Shown here: positions 1 through 7,182 of the stretch, in pieces
Layout: each line of letters opens with the position of its first letter
Numbering within the stretch: position 1 is the first letter of the stretch
NCBI GenBank assembly: GCA_023429565.1
Contig: JAEZDJ010000067.1
Span: 1-9,967 of the forward strand
From: Actinomycetes bacterium
Lineage (GTDB): Bacteria; Actinomycetota; Coriobacteriia; Coriobacteriales; Eggerthellaceae
Reading direction: 5' to 3'
DNA length: 9,967 nucleotides
Notes under the pieces: model-generated
The model's database searches: none
Told to the model about the DNA's origin: nothing
Seen by the model: only the letters and a program-made list of their open reading frames with translations
Position numbers and translations under genes: made by a program

Positions 1-136
1 GTGCAATCCTGAGACCCAGGTGCGTGATGTCCGCCTCCTTACGCAGAGGGGCTATGCGGTGAGTGCCGTGCAGCCCGTTGACATGTTCCCCCATACTGAC
101 CATATCGAAGCAATCGTTGCGTTGCGCCATGTGTGA
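1..136 (+). CDS. TrmA/RlmD-family RNA (uracil-5-)-methyltransferase, C-terminal end only
   Basis: The frame opening at base 2 gives 44 codons and ends at TGA 134-136; the N-terminal bulk lies outside the window. It begins CNPETQVRDVRLL and ends VDMFPHTDHIEAIVALRHV. These match the end of SAM-dependent RNA m5U methyltransferases of the TrmA/RlmC/RlmD family: a (S)CNP motif followed by a DMFPxTxHxE motif close to the C terminus, where the glutamate is the family's general base. The family methylates uridines in 23S rRNA or tRNA. Which of these is the substrate cannot be decided from this fragment. The next gene starts 62 bases downstream, and I see no clear terminator between them. Confidence 0.78.
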   Translation, partial: CNPETQVRDVRLLTQRGYAVSAVQPVDMFPHTDHIEAIVALRHV

Positions 137-198
137 TCACCGTCGAGCTGTTGTGTCAATGGCCTGCTCTTGAGTGAGTGGCGCCGCTTGAGGAAACA

Positions 199-1068
199 AT
201 GAAACGAGATGTCTACACCTTAAATTCTTTTGCCAAGACAGCGGGCGGCGGAAACCCGGCAGGCGTTGTCATGGACGCAGATGGGCTGACTGAGGCAGAG
301 ATGGCAGCCATTGCGGCTGCCGTTGGATTCAGCGAAACTGCCTTTGTCATGCAATCCGACGTTGCAGATTTCAAAGTGAGGTTTTTCACGCCGAACGAAG
401 AGGTGGACTTGTGCGGCCATGCGACGATAGCCGCCTTCTCTGCGATGGCCTGCCTCAACCTGTTGAAACCGGGCACGTATGAGCAAGAGACCAAGGCGGG
501 ATTGCTTGGCATTGAAATCCATGAGGACAATTTCGTTTTGATGGATCAGTCAGCCCCTCTTTTTTCGGAAGTCATCGACAAAGGCGAGATAGCGGATTCC
601 CTGAACATCGACACGTCCCAGATTGTGGCTGACTTGGCGGTCCAGGTTGTTTCAACGGGGCTTCGGGATATCATGGTTCCGGTGGTAAGCAACGAGGTTC
701 TGGACGCGATCACGCCAGATTGGGAAAAAGTAAAAGAGATCAGTCGCAAATACCACACGGTTGGATATCATGTCTTCTCTTTGACATCCGCACAGGGGAC
801 TCATGCCCGTTGCAGAAACTTCGCGCCCCTCTACGGCATCCCGGAAGAGTCTGCCACGGGCACGTCAAACGGCGCACTTGCCTGCTATTTGTACCAGTAT
901 GGGAAGGTCGACGAGGAACAGGCTGGGCACCTTGTTTTTGAACAGGGCTACTCCATGCAGCGCCCCTCAGAAATTCGCGCGTGTCTGACTTTGGAGGAAA
1001 ACGAAATCTCTGAAGTCAAAGTGGGCGGGAAAGCGATGAACTTGGCCCTGATGGAGCTCGAGCTCTAG
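199..1068 (+). CDS. PhzF-family isomerase (diaminopimelate-epimerase-like fold)
   Basis: A 289-residue protein of the PhzF/YddE family, whose usual length is about 260-300. Family marks visible are GGGNPAGVV (residues 16-24), FSETAFV (44-50) with the conserved catalytic-type Glu46, DLCGHATIAA (70-79), and a late glycine-rich SATGTSNGALACYL segment that closes the second half of the fold. PhzF itself isomerises trans-2,3-dihydro-3-hydroxyanthranilate in phenazine synthesis. Most family members lie outside phenazine clusters, have unknown substrates and are probably cytoplasmic isomerases. No phz genes are nearby, so a phenazine role is not implied. I chose ATG 199 because GAGGAA at 190-195 is a good ribosome binding site for it. 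An in-frame GTG at 178 would add seven residues but contains that site. Confidence 0.9.
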   Translation: MKRDVYTLNSFAKTAGGGNPAGVVMDADGLTEAEMAAIAAAVGFSETAFVMQSDVADFKVRFFTPNEEVDLCGHATIAAFSAMACLNLLKPGTYEQETKAGLLGIEIHEDNFVLMDQSAPLFSEVIDKGEIADSLNIDTSQIVADLAVQVVSTGLRDIMVPVVSNEVLDAITPDWEKVKEISRKYHTVGYHVFSLTSAQGTHARCRNFAPLYGIPEESATGTSNGALACYLYQYGKVDEEQAGHLVFEQGYSMQRPSEIRACLTLEENEISEVKVGGKAMNLALMELEL

Positions 1069-1143
1069 CATGAGGGACACGTGCTCCTTCAGGGCGCAAC
1101 CGGGTTCAGGCGTCATGTCCCGATTGCCAAGGCGGGATGGAGT

Positions 1144-1172
1144 TTGCCGACTTCTTTCAAAACAACCATAAT
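1144..1172 (+). promoter_or_regulatory. candidate sigma-70-type promoter of the nitroreductase gene
   Basis: TTGCCG (1144-1149) and CATAAT (1167-1172) are separated by exactly 17 bases. They match 4/6 and 5/6 of the TTGACA/TATAAT consensus. The predicted start point near 1179-1180 leaves a leader of about 30 bases with a strong ribosome binding site before GTG 1209. Identification is by eye only; no start point is known. Confidence 0.42.
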
Positions 1173-1195
1173 GACCCTGTGTCCCGTCAGCCATC

Positions 1196-1203
1196 AAGGG
1201 AGG
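1196..1203 (+). promoter_or_regulatory. strong ribosome binding site that fixes the nitroreductase start
   Basis: AAGGGAGG lies five bases before GTG 1209, at near-ideal complementarity and spacing. It argues against the longer reading that begins at ATG 1137. Confidence 0.6.
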
Positions 1204-1208
1204 CCGCC

Positions 1209-1751
1209 GTGCTCAGCCAGATAGAAGAGAGAAGAAGCGTCCGTCGGTATCTCGACAAGGGCGTTGAAAAAGAAAAGCTCATCCAAGTATTGGAGAGCGC
1301 CCGATTGGCTCCGTCCGGAAGCAACACCCAGCCTTGGACGTTCGTCGTGGTGGAGTCTGAGGACACGAGAGAAAAGCTGTCGAACGCCGATCATCGTCAG
1401 ACCTGGATGATGTCGGCCCCCGTGTTTGTGGTGTGCGTGGCGGACATCCGCTGCCGCCTTGCTGAAGACGTGAGCATCAGGCTTGACGAGCACAGCCCCG
1501 AACCGGAGCTCAAGCAGATCATCAGAGACACGGCCATCGCGATAGAGCATCTTGTGCTGGCGGCGGAACAGGTGGGGCTGTCGACCTGCTGGACGGCGTG
1601 GTTTGATCAGGATGACGTGCGGCCGATTTTGGGCATTCCCGAAGATAAATATGTATGTGGGATTGTGCCGCTGGGCTATGGCGACGAAGCGCCGAAGCCG
1701 CGGCCGAGAAAAGCGTTGGAGGACGTCGTCCGCTATGAAACATGGCGATGA
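1209..1751 (+). CDS. FMN-dependent nitroreductase-family oxidoreductase
   Basis: A compact 180-residue member of the nitroreductase superfamily, a dimeric flavin enzyme that uses NAD(P)H; the natural substrate is unknown. It starts directly with the FMN phosphate-binding segment RRSVRRYLDK. It then has ARLAPSGSNTQPWTFVVV, the hallmark active-site/FMN segment, and the helix DTAIAIEHLVLAAEQVGLST. The C-terminal part is IPLGYGDE-like (read VPLGYGDEAPKPRPRKALED). The last element, RPRKxLEDVVRYE, is typical of the short nitroreductases common in anaerobes. GTG 1209 is preferred to the in-frame ATG 1137: it has the better ribosome binding site, the family normally begins close to the xxRRSxRxY motif, and the extra 24 residues would overlap a candidate promoter. 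No partner genes are adjacent. The 178 bases between its stop and tilS hold no convincing gene. Confidence 0.9.
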   Translation: MLSQIEERRSVRRYLDKGVEKEKLIQVLESARLAPSGSNTQPWTFVVVESEDTREKLSNADHRQTWMMSAPVFVVCVADIRCRLAEDVSIRLDEHSPEPELKQIIRDTAIAIEHLVLAAEQVGLSTCWTAWFDQDDVRPILGIPEDKYVCGIVPLGYGDEAPKPRPRKALEDVVRYETWR

Positions 1752-1919
1752 CGTCGGTTGCACGCGAGTCAGAGCCGAGATTGCCTTCTGCGGCAGCGAC
1801 GGTTTTACGGTGGTTATGATGCATGTGGGGGTGCGGTTATGGCAGTGGAAGTTGGCATGATTCCGGCCGCGAGGGCGGCGATGCTCCCGATGGATGATCA
1901 AGCGGTCTCGCAACAGAAT

Positions 1920-1924
1920 GGAGG
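1920..1924 (+). promoter_or_regulatory. ribosome binding site that decides the tilS start
   Basis: GGAGG is placed five bases before ATG 1930. The two earlier in-frame ATGs (1894 and 1918) lack a comparable site, and ATG 1918 overlaps this one. Confidence 0.55.
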
Positions 1925-1929
1925 ATGTG

Positions 1930-3042
1930 ATGGCGCTGCCCGTTGTTGAGCGCATGAAGGACACGATCAGGGAACGGAACCTCGCCGATTCCGGCACGCC
2001 CGTGCTGCTTATGGTGTCGGGCGGGTCCGACTCGACGGCGCTTGCCTATTTGGCCTGCGACCTGTGTGACGAGGGAGTGTTTGGGCCGCTGGCCATGCTT
2101 CACGTCAACCATCAGCTGCGCGGAGAGGATGCTGACGGCGACGCCCGCTTCGTGAGCCAGCTTGCCGAGCAGCTGGGCATCCCTCTGTTTTCGTGCGAGA
2201 TCGACATCGCCGGCGAAGCGGACCGTACCCACGAGAACGTGGAGGCCGTTGCGCGACGCGAGCGCTACCTTGCGGCGAACGAAGCGCTGGCAAGCCTCTG
2301 TCGGCGTGCATCCGCACCCCTTTCTGATGGGCGCATTTTCACCGCCCACACGGCTGATGACCGCGTGGAGAGCTTTTACATGCGCTCCATCGTGGGCACG
2401 GGCCCCGGAGGCTTCCGCGCCATGAGATATCGCAACGGGCCTGTCGTTCGGCCGCTCATGGACGTGAGCCGTGAGGACCTGCGTGCGTTCATCGCCGACC
2501 GCGAACGCTCGGGCGAGGCTGTTTCTGCGGACGAGCGGGGAGACCTTTGGCGGGAGGATGCGACAAACGCCCACACCGATCGGTTCCGTGCGTTCGTCCG
2601 CCACGAGATCGTCCCGCGTGCCAAGGAGCGGAACCCGCAGCTGCTCGAGGTGCTGTGCCGCACCATGAACCTCATTGCCGACGAGGATGACCTCATGGGG
2701 GAACAGGCCGCATCGCTCGTTGCCAAGCGGGTGGAATGGATTGAAAGCACCGAGGCGGCAGGTGTCGACTACGGGTCGGGCTGCGTGCTTTCTCCTGACA
2801 TGGGCGCCGACCCGGTGCCCCTTGCGCGCCGTGCGGTCGTTCATGTGCTGGGGCGCATCCTTGGCTCCGAAGCCCGGGTGGAGACGGCGACGGTCGATGC
2901 CGTCCTTTCCGCTTTCCGCGACGGCGCACCCCTGGGCGGCTATGTCTCAAATGTTCAAGGCGATCTGGCCGTGAGCGCCAACAAGCAGGGCGTTCGCATT
3001 GAGCCTATGGCCGCTTTCCGGGCACGAAGGAAACGGGGATAG
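1930..3042 (+). CDS. tilS: tRNA(Ile)-lysidine synthase TilS
   Basis: Converts C34 of the CAU-anticodon tRNA-Ile2 to lysidine with ATP and lysine, switching the tRNA from Met to Ile identity; essential and cytoplasmic in most bacteria. The 370-residue product carries the N-type ATP pyrophosphatase PP-loop SGGSDS (residues 30-35), HVNHQLRGEDADGDA, HTADDRVES (140-148), the tRNA/ATP-site segment GTGPGGFRAM (156-165), and DATN (210-213) followed by an Arg-rich FRAFVRHEIVP. The length lies between the short Aquifex form (about 320) and E. coli TilS (about 430). The C-terminal region after residue 300 is compact, ending in a basic RARRKRG tail. The start at 1930 follows the GGAGG site; ATG 1894 would add 12 residues. 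Downstream lie maf and then hpt-ftsH, and tilS-hpt-ftsH is a widely conserved order, which supports the call. Confidence 0.95.
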   Translation: MALPVVERMKDTIRERNLADSGTPVLLMVSGGSDSTALAYLACDLCDEGVFGPLAMLHVNHQLRGEDADGDARFVSQLAEQLGIPLFSCEIDIAGEADRTHENVEAVARRERYLAANEALASLCRRASAPLSDGRIFTAHTADDRVESFYMRSIVGTGPGGFRAMRYRNGPVVRPLMDVSREDLRAFIADRERSGEAVSADERGDLWREDATNAHTDRFRAFVRHEIVPRAKERNPQLLEVLCRTMNLIADEDDLMGEQAASLVAKRVEWIESTEAAGVDYGSGCVLSPDMGADPVPLARRAVVHVLGRILGSEARVETATVDAVLSAFRDGAPLGGYVSNVQGDLAVSANKQGVRIEPMAAFRARRKRG

Positions 3043-3136
3043 GACAGGCACGCGCGCGCCGGCAGAGTGCGGGCCGAACCGTTCGTGTGGAAAAATCCCT
3101 TCGTTTCGAGCGATCCTCTGGCGGCGGGGAAAGTGA

Positions 3137-3149
3137 GGGTACAATACCC
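3137..3149 (+). promoter_or_regulatory. inverted repeat with a TACAAT box just before the maf start
   Basis: GGGTA-CAA-TACCC is a perfect 5-base inverted repeat ending four bases before ATG 3153. It contains TACAAT (3140-3145), a good -10 hexamer whose start point would fall almost exactly on the ATG, which would give a leaderless mRNA. It also contains most of the only SD-like sequence (GAGGG, 3135-3139). No acceptable -35 is visible 16-18 bases upstream. Either a promoter or a small start-masking hairpin is possible, and neither is proven. Confidence 0.28.
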
Positions 3150-3152
3150 ACC

Positions 3153-3815
3153 ATGGAAAACGAATCGAACAACACCGAAAACAAAACTGCCTCCTCCCTC
3201 GACGTCATACTGGCCAGCGGGTCGCCTCGTCGACGTGCCCTGCTGGAGGATGCGGGCGTGAAATTCACCGTGCGCGTGTCCGAAGTCGATGAGAGCCTGG
3301 ATGCCGACACGTTGGCTGACCCATCCGAAGCTGCCAAGAAGCTTGCCGAACGCAAGGCCGGAGCTGTCGTGCAGGAGGTGCTGGCTGAAGACTACCGGGG
3401 CACCGCCGTTATCGTGGGCGCCGACACCATGGTGGTGCTGGACAGGGAGATATTCGGGAAACCACGCAGCCTTTCCGATGCCAAGCATATGCTCAGGCAG
3501 CTTTCGGGTCGCACGCACGAGGTGCTGACGGCGGTGTCGGTGTGGCTGGTGTCTGCGCCGGAACCCGAAAAGATTTCGCTCGGATTCCGCACGTTCATCG
3601 ACGCCGCCCAGGTCACGTTCCGAAGCTTGGATGACGATGAGATAGCTGAGTATCTGAAGAAGGGCGAATCGTTCGACAAGGCGGGAGCGTATGCCGTGCA
3701 AGGGGCAGGCGCCGATCTCGTCTCGTCTGTCGAAGGGGATATGAACACCGTCATCGGCTTGCCGGTCAAACGCCTGCTGGAGGAATTCCCTGATCTGAGA
3801 GACCCTTCGGCGTAG
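3153..3815 (+). CDS. maf: Maf-family nucleoside triphosphate pyrophosphatase (dTTP/UTP type likely)
   Basis: Hydrolyses non-canonical or excess nucleoside triphosphates to the monophosphate and pyrophosphate; cytoplasmic house-cleaning enzyme. The 220-residue product has LASGSPRRRALLEDAG (residues 20-35), the substrate-phosphate motif. It also has VGADTMVV with Asp91 as the conserved catalytic residue, FGKPRS, LSGRTHEV, and the late GAYAVQGAGADLV-EGDMNTVIGLPV block. The YAVQG-type block resembles YhdE-like (dTTP/UTP) Maf proteins more than YceF-like ones; that assignment is inference. The first 15 residues, rich in Asn and Glu, are an extra polar leader beyond the usual length of about 190. 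ATG 3153 is preferred although its ribosome site is poor (GAGGG at 3135-3139, 13 bases away). A GTG at 3087 is in frame but would add an unmotivated 22 residues and has no ribosome site. Confidence 0.93.
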   Translation: MENESNNTENKTASSLDVILASGSPRRRALLEDAGVKFTVRVSEVDESLDADTLADPSEAAKKLAERKAGAVVQEVLAEDYRGTAVIVGADTMVVLDREIFGKPRSLSDAKHMLRQLSGRTHEVLTAVSVWLVSAPEPEKISLGFRTFIDAAQVTFRSLDDDEIAEYLKKGESFDKAGAYAVQGAGADLVSSVEGDMNTVIGLPVKRLLEEFPDLRDPSA

Positions 3816-4013
3816 GCAGGCGCCGTTCGAAACCAGGCAGATTATTCTGGCACCCTGTCTTGCTTGAAGCGCGTCTTGCCCGGCTGCATAGCTGAGCGCG
3901 TGCCCGTCCATCGCAATGCCGAGACGCCAAACCCCCAGTTCCCGCGCCACCGTGTAAAAATCGTGGCTCTTGGGTCGGCGTTACCGGTTCGTCTCCTTTT
4001 ATGTGAGTGGCAA

Positions 4014-4022
4014 TGGTACACT
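4014..4022 (+). promoter_or_regulatory. weak extended -10 promoter candidate for hpt-ftsH-folPK-birA
   Basis: TGG-TACACT is an extended -10 element (TGn followed by a 4/6 match to TATAAT). No good -35 is seen at the usual distance. A start near 4029 would leave a leader of about 100 bases beginning at the inverted repeat at 4029-4049. Confidence 0.25.
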
Positions 4023-4028
4023 TACGAA

Positions 4029-4049
4029 GTCTCGAAGCAAGCTTGAGAC
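4029..4049 (+). repeat. imperfect inverted repeat at the predicted hpt leader start
   Basis: GTCTC (4029-4033) pairs with GAGAC (4045-4049), and AAGC (4035-4038) is complementary to GCTT (4041-4044), with one unpaired G at 4034. As RNA the inner pairs cannot all close over two bases, so it would form a short hairpin; as DNA it is a 21-base dyad. It could be an operator or a 5'-end stabiliser, or chance. Confidence 0.35.
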
Positions 4050-4129
4050 CGCCGCTCATGAATCATGTGTTTTCGGCATGCCATCGGCGGCGATAGGAAA
4101 ACGGAAAGCCAAGACGAAGAGGTAGGGAC

Positions 4130-4675
4130 GTGCACACCGATATCGCGGAGATTCTGTTCACCGAAGACGAGATTGCGGGGCGAGTCGAAGAAATTGGGAA
4201 GGCGATTACCCGCGACTACGCTCATACGGCGGACGGAGGCGGCATCATCCTCATCTCGGTACTGCGTGGGGCGGCAATCTTCATGGCTGACCTCGCTCGA
4301 GCCATTGAGCTTCCGGTGGAAATGGATTATATGGCGATTTCCTCCTACGGCAATGGGGCAAAGAGTTCCGGCGTCGTGCGCATCCTGAAGGACCTGTCCT
4401 CCGAGATCAAGGGACGCCATGTCATCGTCGCCGAGGATATCCTCGATTCTGGGCTTACCCTCACCTACCTGCTCAAGAACCTTGCTTCACGAGAGCCGGC
4501 TTCCCTCGAGGTGGCCACGCTCCTGCGCAAGAAGACCCTTCAGCAGGCTGACGTCAACTGCAAGTACATCGGTTTCGAATGCCTCGACAAGTTCATCGTC
4601 GGCTACGGGCTCGACTATGCGGAGCGCTACCGCAACCTGCCGTACATCGGTGTCCTGAAACCGGAGATCTACTAG
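4130..4675 (+). CDS. hpt: hypoxanthine(-guanine) phosphoribosyltransferase
   Basis: Purine salvage: joins hypoxanthine (and usually guanine) with PRPP to give IMP/GMP; cytoplasmic. The 181 residues match the family's usual length of about 180. Visible features are SVLRGAAIFMADLAR (the PRPP/pyrophosphate loop region), DYMAISSYG (the flexible active-site loop with its Ser-Tyr pair), the PRPP motif VIVAEDILDSGLTLTYLL (residues 98-115, with Glu102-Asp103), and the end block FIVGYGLDYAERYRNLPYIG. The start is GTG 4130 with AAGAGG at 4117-4122, seven bases upstream. Its place directly before ftsH is the widespread tilS-hpt-ftsH arrangement, in which hpt is also known in Bacillota. The gap to ftsH is 140 bases, unlike the overlaps further down, so a separate ftsH signal may exist there. 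Confidence 0.95.
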   Translation: MHTDIAEILFTEDEIAGRVEEIGKAITRDYAHTADGGGIILISVLRGAAIFMADLARAIELPVEMDYMAISSYGNGAKSSGVVRILKDLSSEIKGRHVIVAEDILDSGLTLTYLLKNLASREPASLEVATLLRKKTLQQADVNCKYIGFECLDKFIVGYGLDYAERYRNLPYIGVLKPEIY

Positions 4676-4679
4676 CGAA

Positions 4680-4778
4680 GCCTCATCGGTGGTTCAGCGC
4701 GAGAAACGGGTTCTGGCCGCCATCGCCTGAGGCAGAAGCGCTACGGTCTGCAGGGAGTGGGCGGTTTGAGGCCGCGCC
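4680..4778 (+). promoter_or_regulatory. structured leader between hpt and ftsH (two predicted hairpins)
   Basis: Hairpin 1: GCCTCA (4680-4685) pairs with TGAGGC (4728-4733), and inside it GGTGG (4688-4692) pairs with CCGCC (4717-4721) with one G-U pair. Hairpin 2: GGGCGG (4759-4764) pairs with CCGC-g-CC (4772-4778) around a seven-base loop. No T tract follows either stem, so they are not ordinary terminators. They may shape the ftsH leader, whose ribosome binding site is weak (AAGG at 4809-4812, three bases before ATG). Confidence 0.35.
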
Positions 4779-4815
4779 CGCAGGCGGATCGCAACGGAAA
4801 AGAAAGACAAGGCCT

Positions 4816-7182
4816 ATGGCACAGCAAAACAAACAACCGCAATTCCAGCAGCCGAATCCTCGGACGACCATCATCACGGTCATCCTGTTCATGATCGTCG
4901 CCATCTTCGTGGGCAACCAGTTCATGAACATGACCTCGAATTCGACCCAGCCCACGGACACGCTCATCACGTCGGAGTTCGTGCAGGCTGTCGAGCAGGA
5001 TCGCGTCACGAAGGTGGTGTACAGCGCCGGTGACCATACGGTTTCAGGCACGTACTATCCAGCCGTCACGGCCGGATCGACCGCCGCGGATGCGTTCAAT
5101 GGGGCATTCCAGTCACTCAACGCGCGCATGGCGACCATCAAGAATCCTGACACGGGCAAGGCGCTCGGCGGGGTGGGCACCACCGATATCGTCACGTCAA
5201 ACCTGGGCAGTGAGCATCGGTTCACGTCCACCTATGTCGGCCAGGACTCCTTGGGAGAACTCATGGCCGCACATCCCAACATTCCCTATGAGGTCACGTT
5301 GCCATCCGGCTTCGTTGACATCCTCATCACCCTCCTGCCCATCCTCGCCATCGGCGCGGTGATGTTCTTCTTCTTCTCTCAGATGCAGAAGGCGAACAAT
5401 TCGCAGATGAGCTTTGGCAAGGCCAAGACGAAGAAAACTGCGGAGGAACGTCCCGACGTCAAGTTCTCCGACGTCGCCGGCGTCGACGAAGCCGTCGAGG
5501 AGATGCAGGAGATCAAGGACTTCCTGGCGAATCCCGCCAAGTACCAGTCCATGGGCGCGAAGATTCCCCGCGGCTGTCTGCTGGTCGGGCCTCCGGGCAC
5601 CGGCAAGACCCTGCTCGCCCGCGCGGTTGCCGGCGAGGCCGGCGTTCCCTTCTTCAGCATTTCGGGCTCAGACTTCGTCGAGATGTTCGTCGGCGTGGGC
5701 GCCTCGCGTGTGCGTGACCTTTTCCAGCAGGCCAAAGACGCCAGCCCGGCCATCATCTTCATCGATGAGATCGATGCGGTCGGTCGTCAGCGTGGCACAG
5801 GTTTGGGCGGGGGGCATGACGAGCGCGAGCAAACGCTGAACCAGCTGCTCGTTGAGATGGACGGCTTTGACTCCAACGATTCCGTCGTCCTCATCGCAGC
5901 CACCAACCGTGCGGATGTCCTGGACCCTGCATTGCTGCGTCCCGGACGCTTCGACCGTCAGATTGTCGTCGATGCCCCCGATGTGAAGGGACGCGAGCGT
6001 ATCCTTCAGGTCCATTCCCAGGACAAGCCCATCGGCAGCGACGTGGATCTGACGAAGATCGCCAAGCTCACGCCGGGCTTTACCGGTGCCGATTTGGCAA
6101 ACCTCATGAACGAGAGCGCCTTGCTGACGGCTCGCCGCGGCAAGAAGATCATCACCATGCGCGAGGTCAGCGAGTCAATGGAGCGTGTCATAGCCGGTCC
6201 GGAGCGCAAGGGACGCGTGCTGGACGAGCAGACCAAGCAGACCATCGCGTATCACGAGAGCGGCCATGCCCTTGTGGGCCATCTGCTGCCCCATGCCGAT
6301 CCCGTGCACAAGATATCGATCATCTCTCGCGGCCGGGCCTTGGGCTACACCCTGTCCATCCCCAAGGAGGACAAGGTTCTCAATTCGTTGGGCGAGATGC
6401 GTGACGAATTGGCTGTGTTCATGGGCGGTCGCGTGGCGGAAGAGATATTCTGCGACGACATCACGACGGGCGCCAGCAACGACTTGGAGCGGGCGACGAA
6501 GATGGCTCGGGCCATCGTCACGCAGTACGGCATGAGCGCCGAATTGGGGACGCAGGTCTTTGGCCAGCCCAACCATGAGGTGTTCTTGGGCCGCGACTAT
6601 GGAAACACGCAGGACTACTCCGAGGAAACGGCCAAGCGAATCGACGACGAAGTGGCTCGGATCATGAAGGATGCCCACGATCGTGCGCATGAGATACTGT
6701 CCGGCCATCGCGAGCAGATGGACCTCATGGCCAGCGTGCTTCGAGAGCGTGAGACGGTGGAAGGCGAAGCCTGCCAGGCCTTGCTTGACAACACGTGGGA
6801 TGAATATCTCAAGCATGAGGATGAGATCAACGCCCGCAAGGAGCGCGAGGAGTCCGAAGCGCGTGCCCGCGACGTCAAACTGGCTGATCCGGAATGGCGG
6901 GAAGAGCCGGTCGAACCCGGCGATCAGGCGTCGAAGCCTCCGTTCAGGGAGCCTGCTGCCGGTTCGCCCGAGGGTTCTTCCGCGAACTCCTCCCCGGAAG
7001 AGCCGCGCAGCTTCATCGATGAGCTGGAGAGCCGTTTCGCCGACATCATGGACGAGCAGAGCGGCAAACGTGGCGCGGAACCGGATGAGCCCGCTCCGTC
7101 GCAAGGCGACGATGTAAAAGATCAGGACACGGCGGGAGAAACCCGGTCCGATGATCAGAAAGGTGACGGAGATCATCGATGA
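4816..7182 (+). CDS. ftsH: ATP-dependent zinc metalloprotease FtsH
   Basis: Membrane-anchored AAA+ protease that extracts and degrades membrane and cytosolic proteins as a hexamer. The 788-residue product has, in order: a Gln/Asn-rich N terminus; membrane segment 1 (about 17-33); an extracytoplasmic domain (about 34-166); membrane segment 2 (about 167-187); Walker A GPPGTGKT (258-265); the pore-loop FVGVG; Walker B IIFIDEID (313-320); the second region of homology ATNRADVLDPALL with RPGRFDR arginine fingers (375-381); the zinc site HESGH (480-484); and the third-ligand Asp556 in TTGASND. All key residues are intact. It is longer than E. coli FtsH (644) for two reasons: an outer domain about twice as large, and a 113-residue acidic Ser/Pro/Glu-rich tail after residue 675. 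ATG 4816 is chosen because the upstream in-frame extension overlaps hpt. The stop overlaps the next start (ATGA). Confidence 0.97.
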   Translation: MAQQNKQPQFQQPNPRTTIITVILFMIVAIFVGNQFMNMTSNSTQPTDTLITSEFVQAVEQDRVTKVVYSAGDHTVSGTYYPAVTAGSTAADAFNGAFQSLNARMATIKNPDTGKALGGVGTTDIVTSNLGSEHRFTSTYVGQDSLGELMAAHPNIPYEVTLPSGFVDILITLLPILAIGAVMFFFFSQMQKANNSQMSFGKAKTKKTAEERPDVKFSDVAGVDEAVEEMQEIKDFLANPAKYQSMGAKIPRGCLLVGPPGTGKTLLARAVAGEAGVPFFSISGSDFVEMFVGVGASRVRDLFQQAKDASPAIIFIDEIDAVGRQRGTGLGGGHDEREQTLNQLLVEMDGFDSNDSVVLIAATNRADVLDPALLRPGRFDRQIVVDAPDVKGRERILQVHSQDKPIGSDVDLTKIAKLTPGFTGADLANLMNESALLTARRGKKIITMREVSESMERVIAGPERKGRVLDEQTKQTIAYHESGHALVGHLLPHADPVHKISIISRGRALGYTLSIPKEDKVLNSLGEMRDELAVFMGGRVAEEIFCDDITTGASNDLERATKMARAIVTQYGMSAELGTQVFGQPNHEVFLGRDYGNTQDYSEETAKRIDDEVARIMKDAHDRAHEILSGHREQMDLMASVLRERETVEGEACQALLDNTWDEYLKHEDEINARKEREESEARARDVKLADPEWREEPVEPGDQASKPPFREPAAGSPEGSSANSSPEEPRSFIDELESRFADIMDEQSGKRGAEPDEPAPSQGDDVKDQDTAGETRSDDQKGDGDHR

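Larger units (their letters stand above)
3816..4129. other. 314-bp spacer between maf and hpt
   Basis: No convincing coding region on either strand. The open plus-strand frame 3864-4046 has no ribosome site and no recognisable motif, and the minus-strand frames run into maf antisense. The left part is G+C-rich like the genes. The part from about 3950 is richer in A+T and contains the weak -10 candidate and hairpin listed separately, as expected for a promoter region in front of the hpt-ftsH group. No canonical terminator (stem plus T tract) is visible after maf. Confidence 0.6.

Noticed and set aside
133..140. GTGATCAC palindrome over the stop of the first gene
   Set aside because: A perfect 8-base palindrome is common by chance, and there is no second copy or T tract to suggest an operator or terminator.
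1054..1065. GAGCTCGAGCTC, a 12-base palindrome at the end of the PhzF-family gene
   Set aside because: It is explained by the repeated Glu-Leu codons at the C terminus and has no loop or T tract.
1837..2844. Long minus-strand open frame (335 codons) antisense to tilS
   Set aside because: It has no family motif and lies wholly opposite tilS, whose motifs are complete. Long antisense frames are expected in G+C-rich genes with biased third positions.
3825..3833. GTTCGAAAC, similar to a tRNA T-loop
   Set aside because: The flanking bases do not form a T stem, and no acceptor, D or anticodon arms are found around it.
2955..3950. Minus-strand frame (331 codons) antisense to maf and part of the 3816-4129 spacer
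   Set aside because: The part in the spacer looks mildly protein-like, but the frame continues antisense through all of maf and shows no recognised motif or good ribosome site.
4579..4815. In-frame upstream extension of ftsH by 79 codons
   Set aside because: It overlaps hpt in another frame, is Arg/Pro/Ala-rich as expected for shadow sequence, and lacks FtsH similarity. ATG 4816 is followed directly by the normal short N terminus and first membrane segment.
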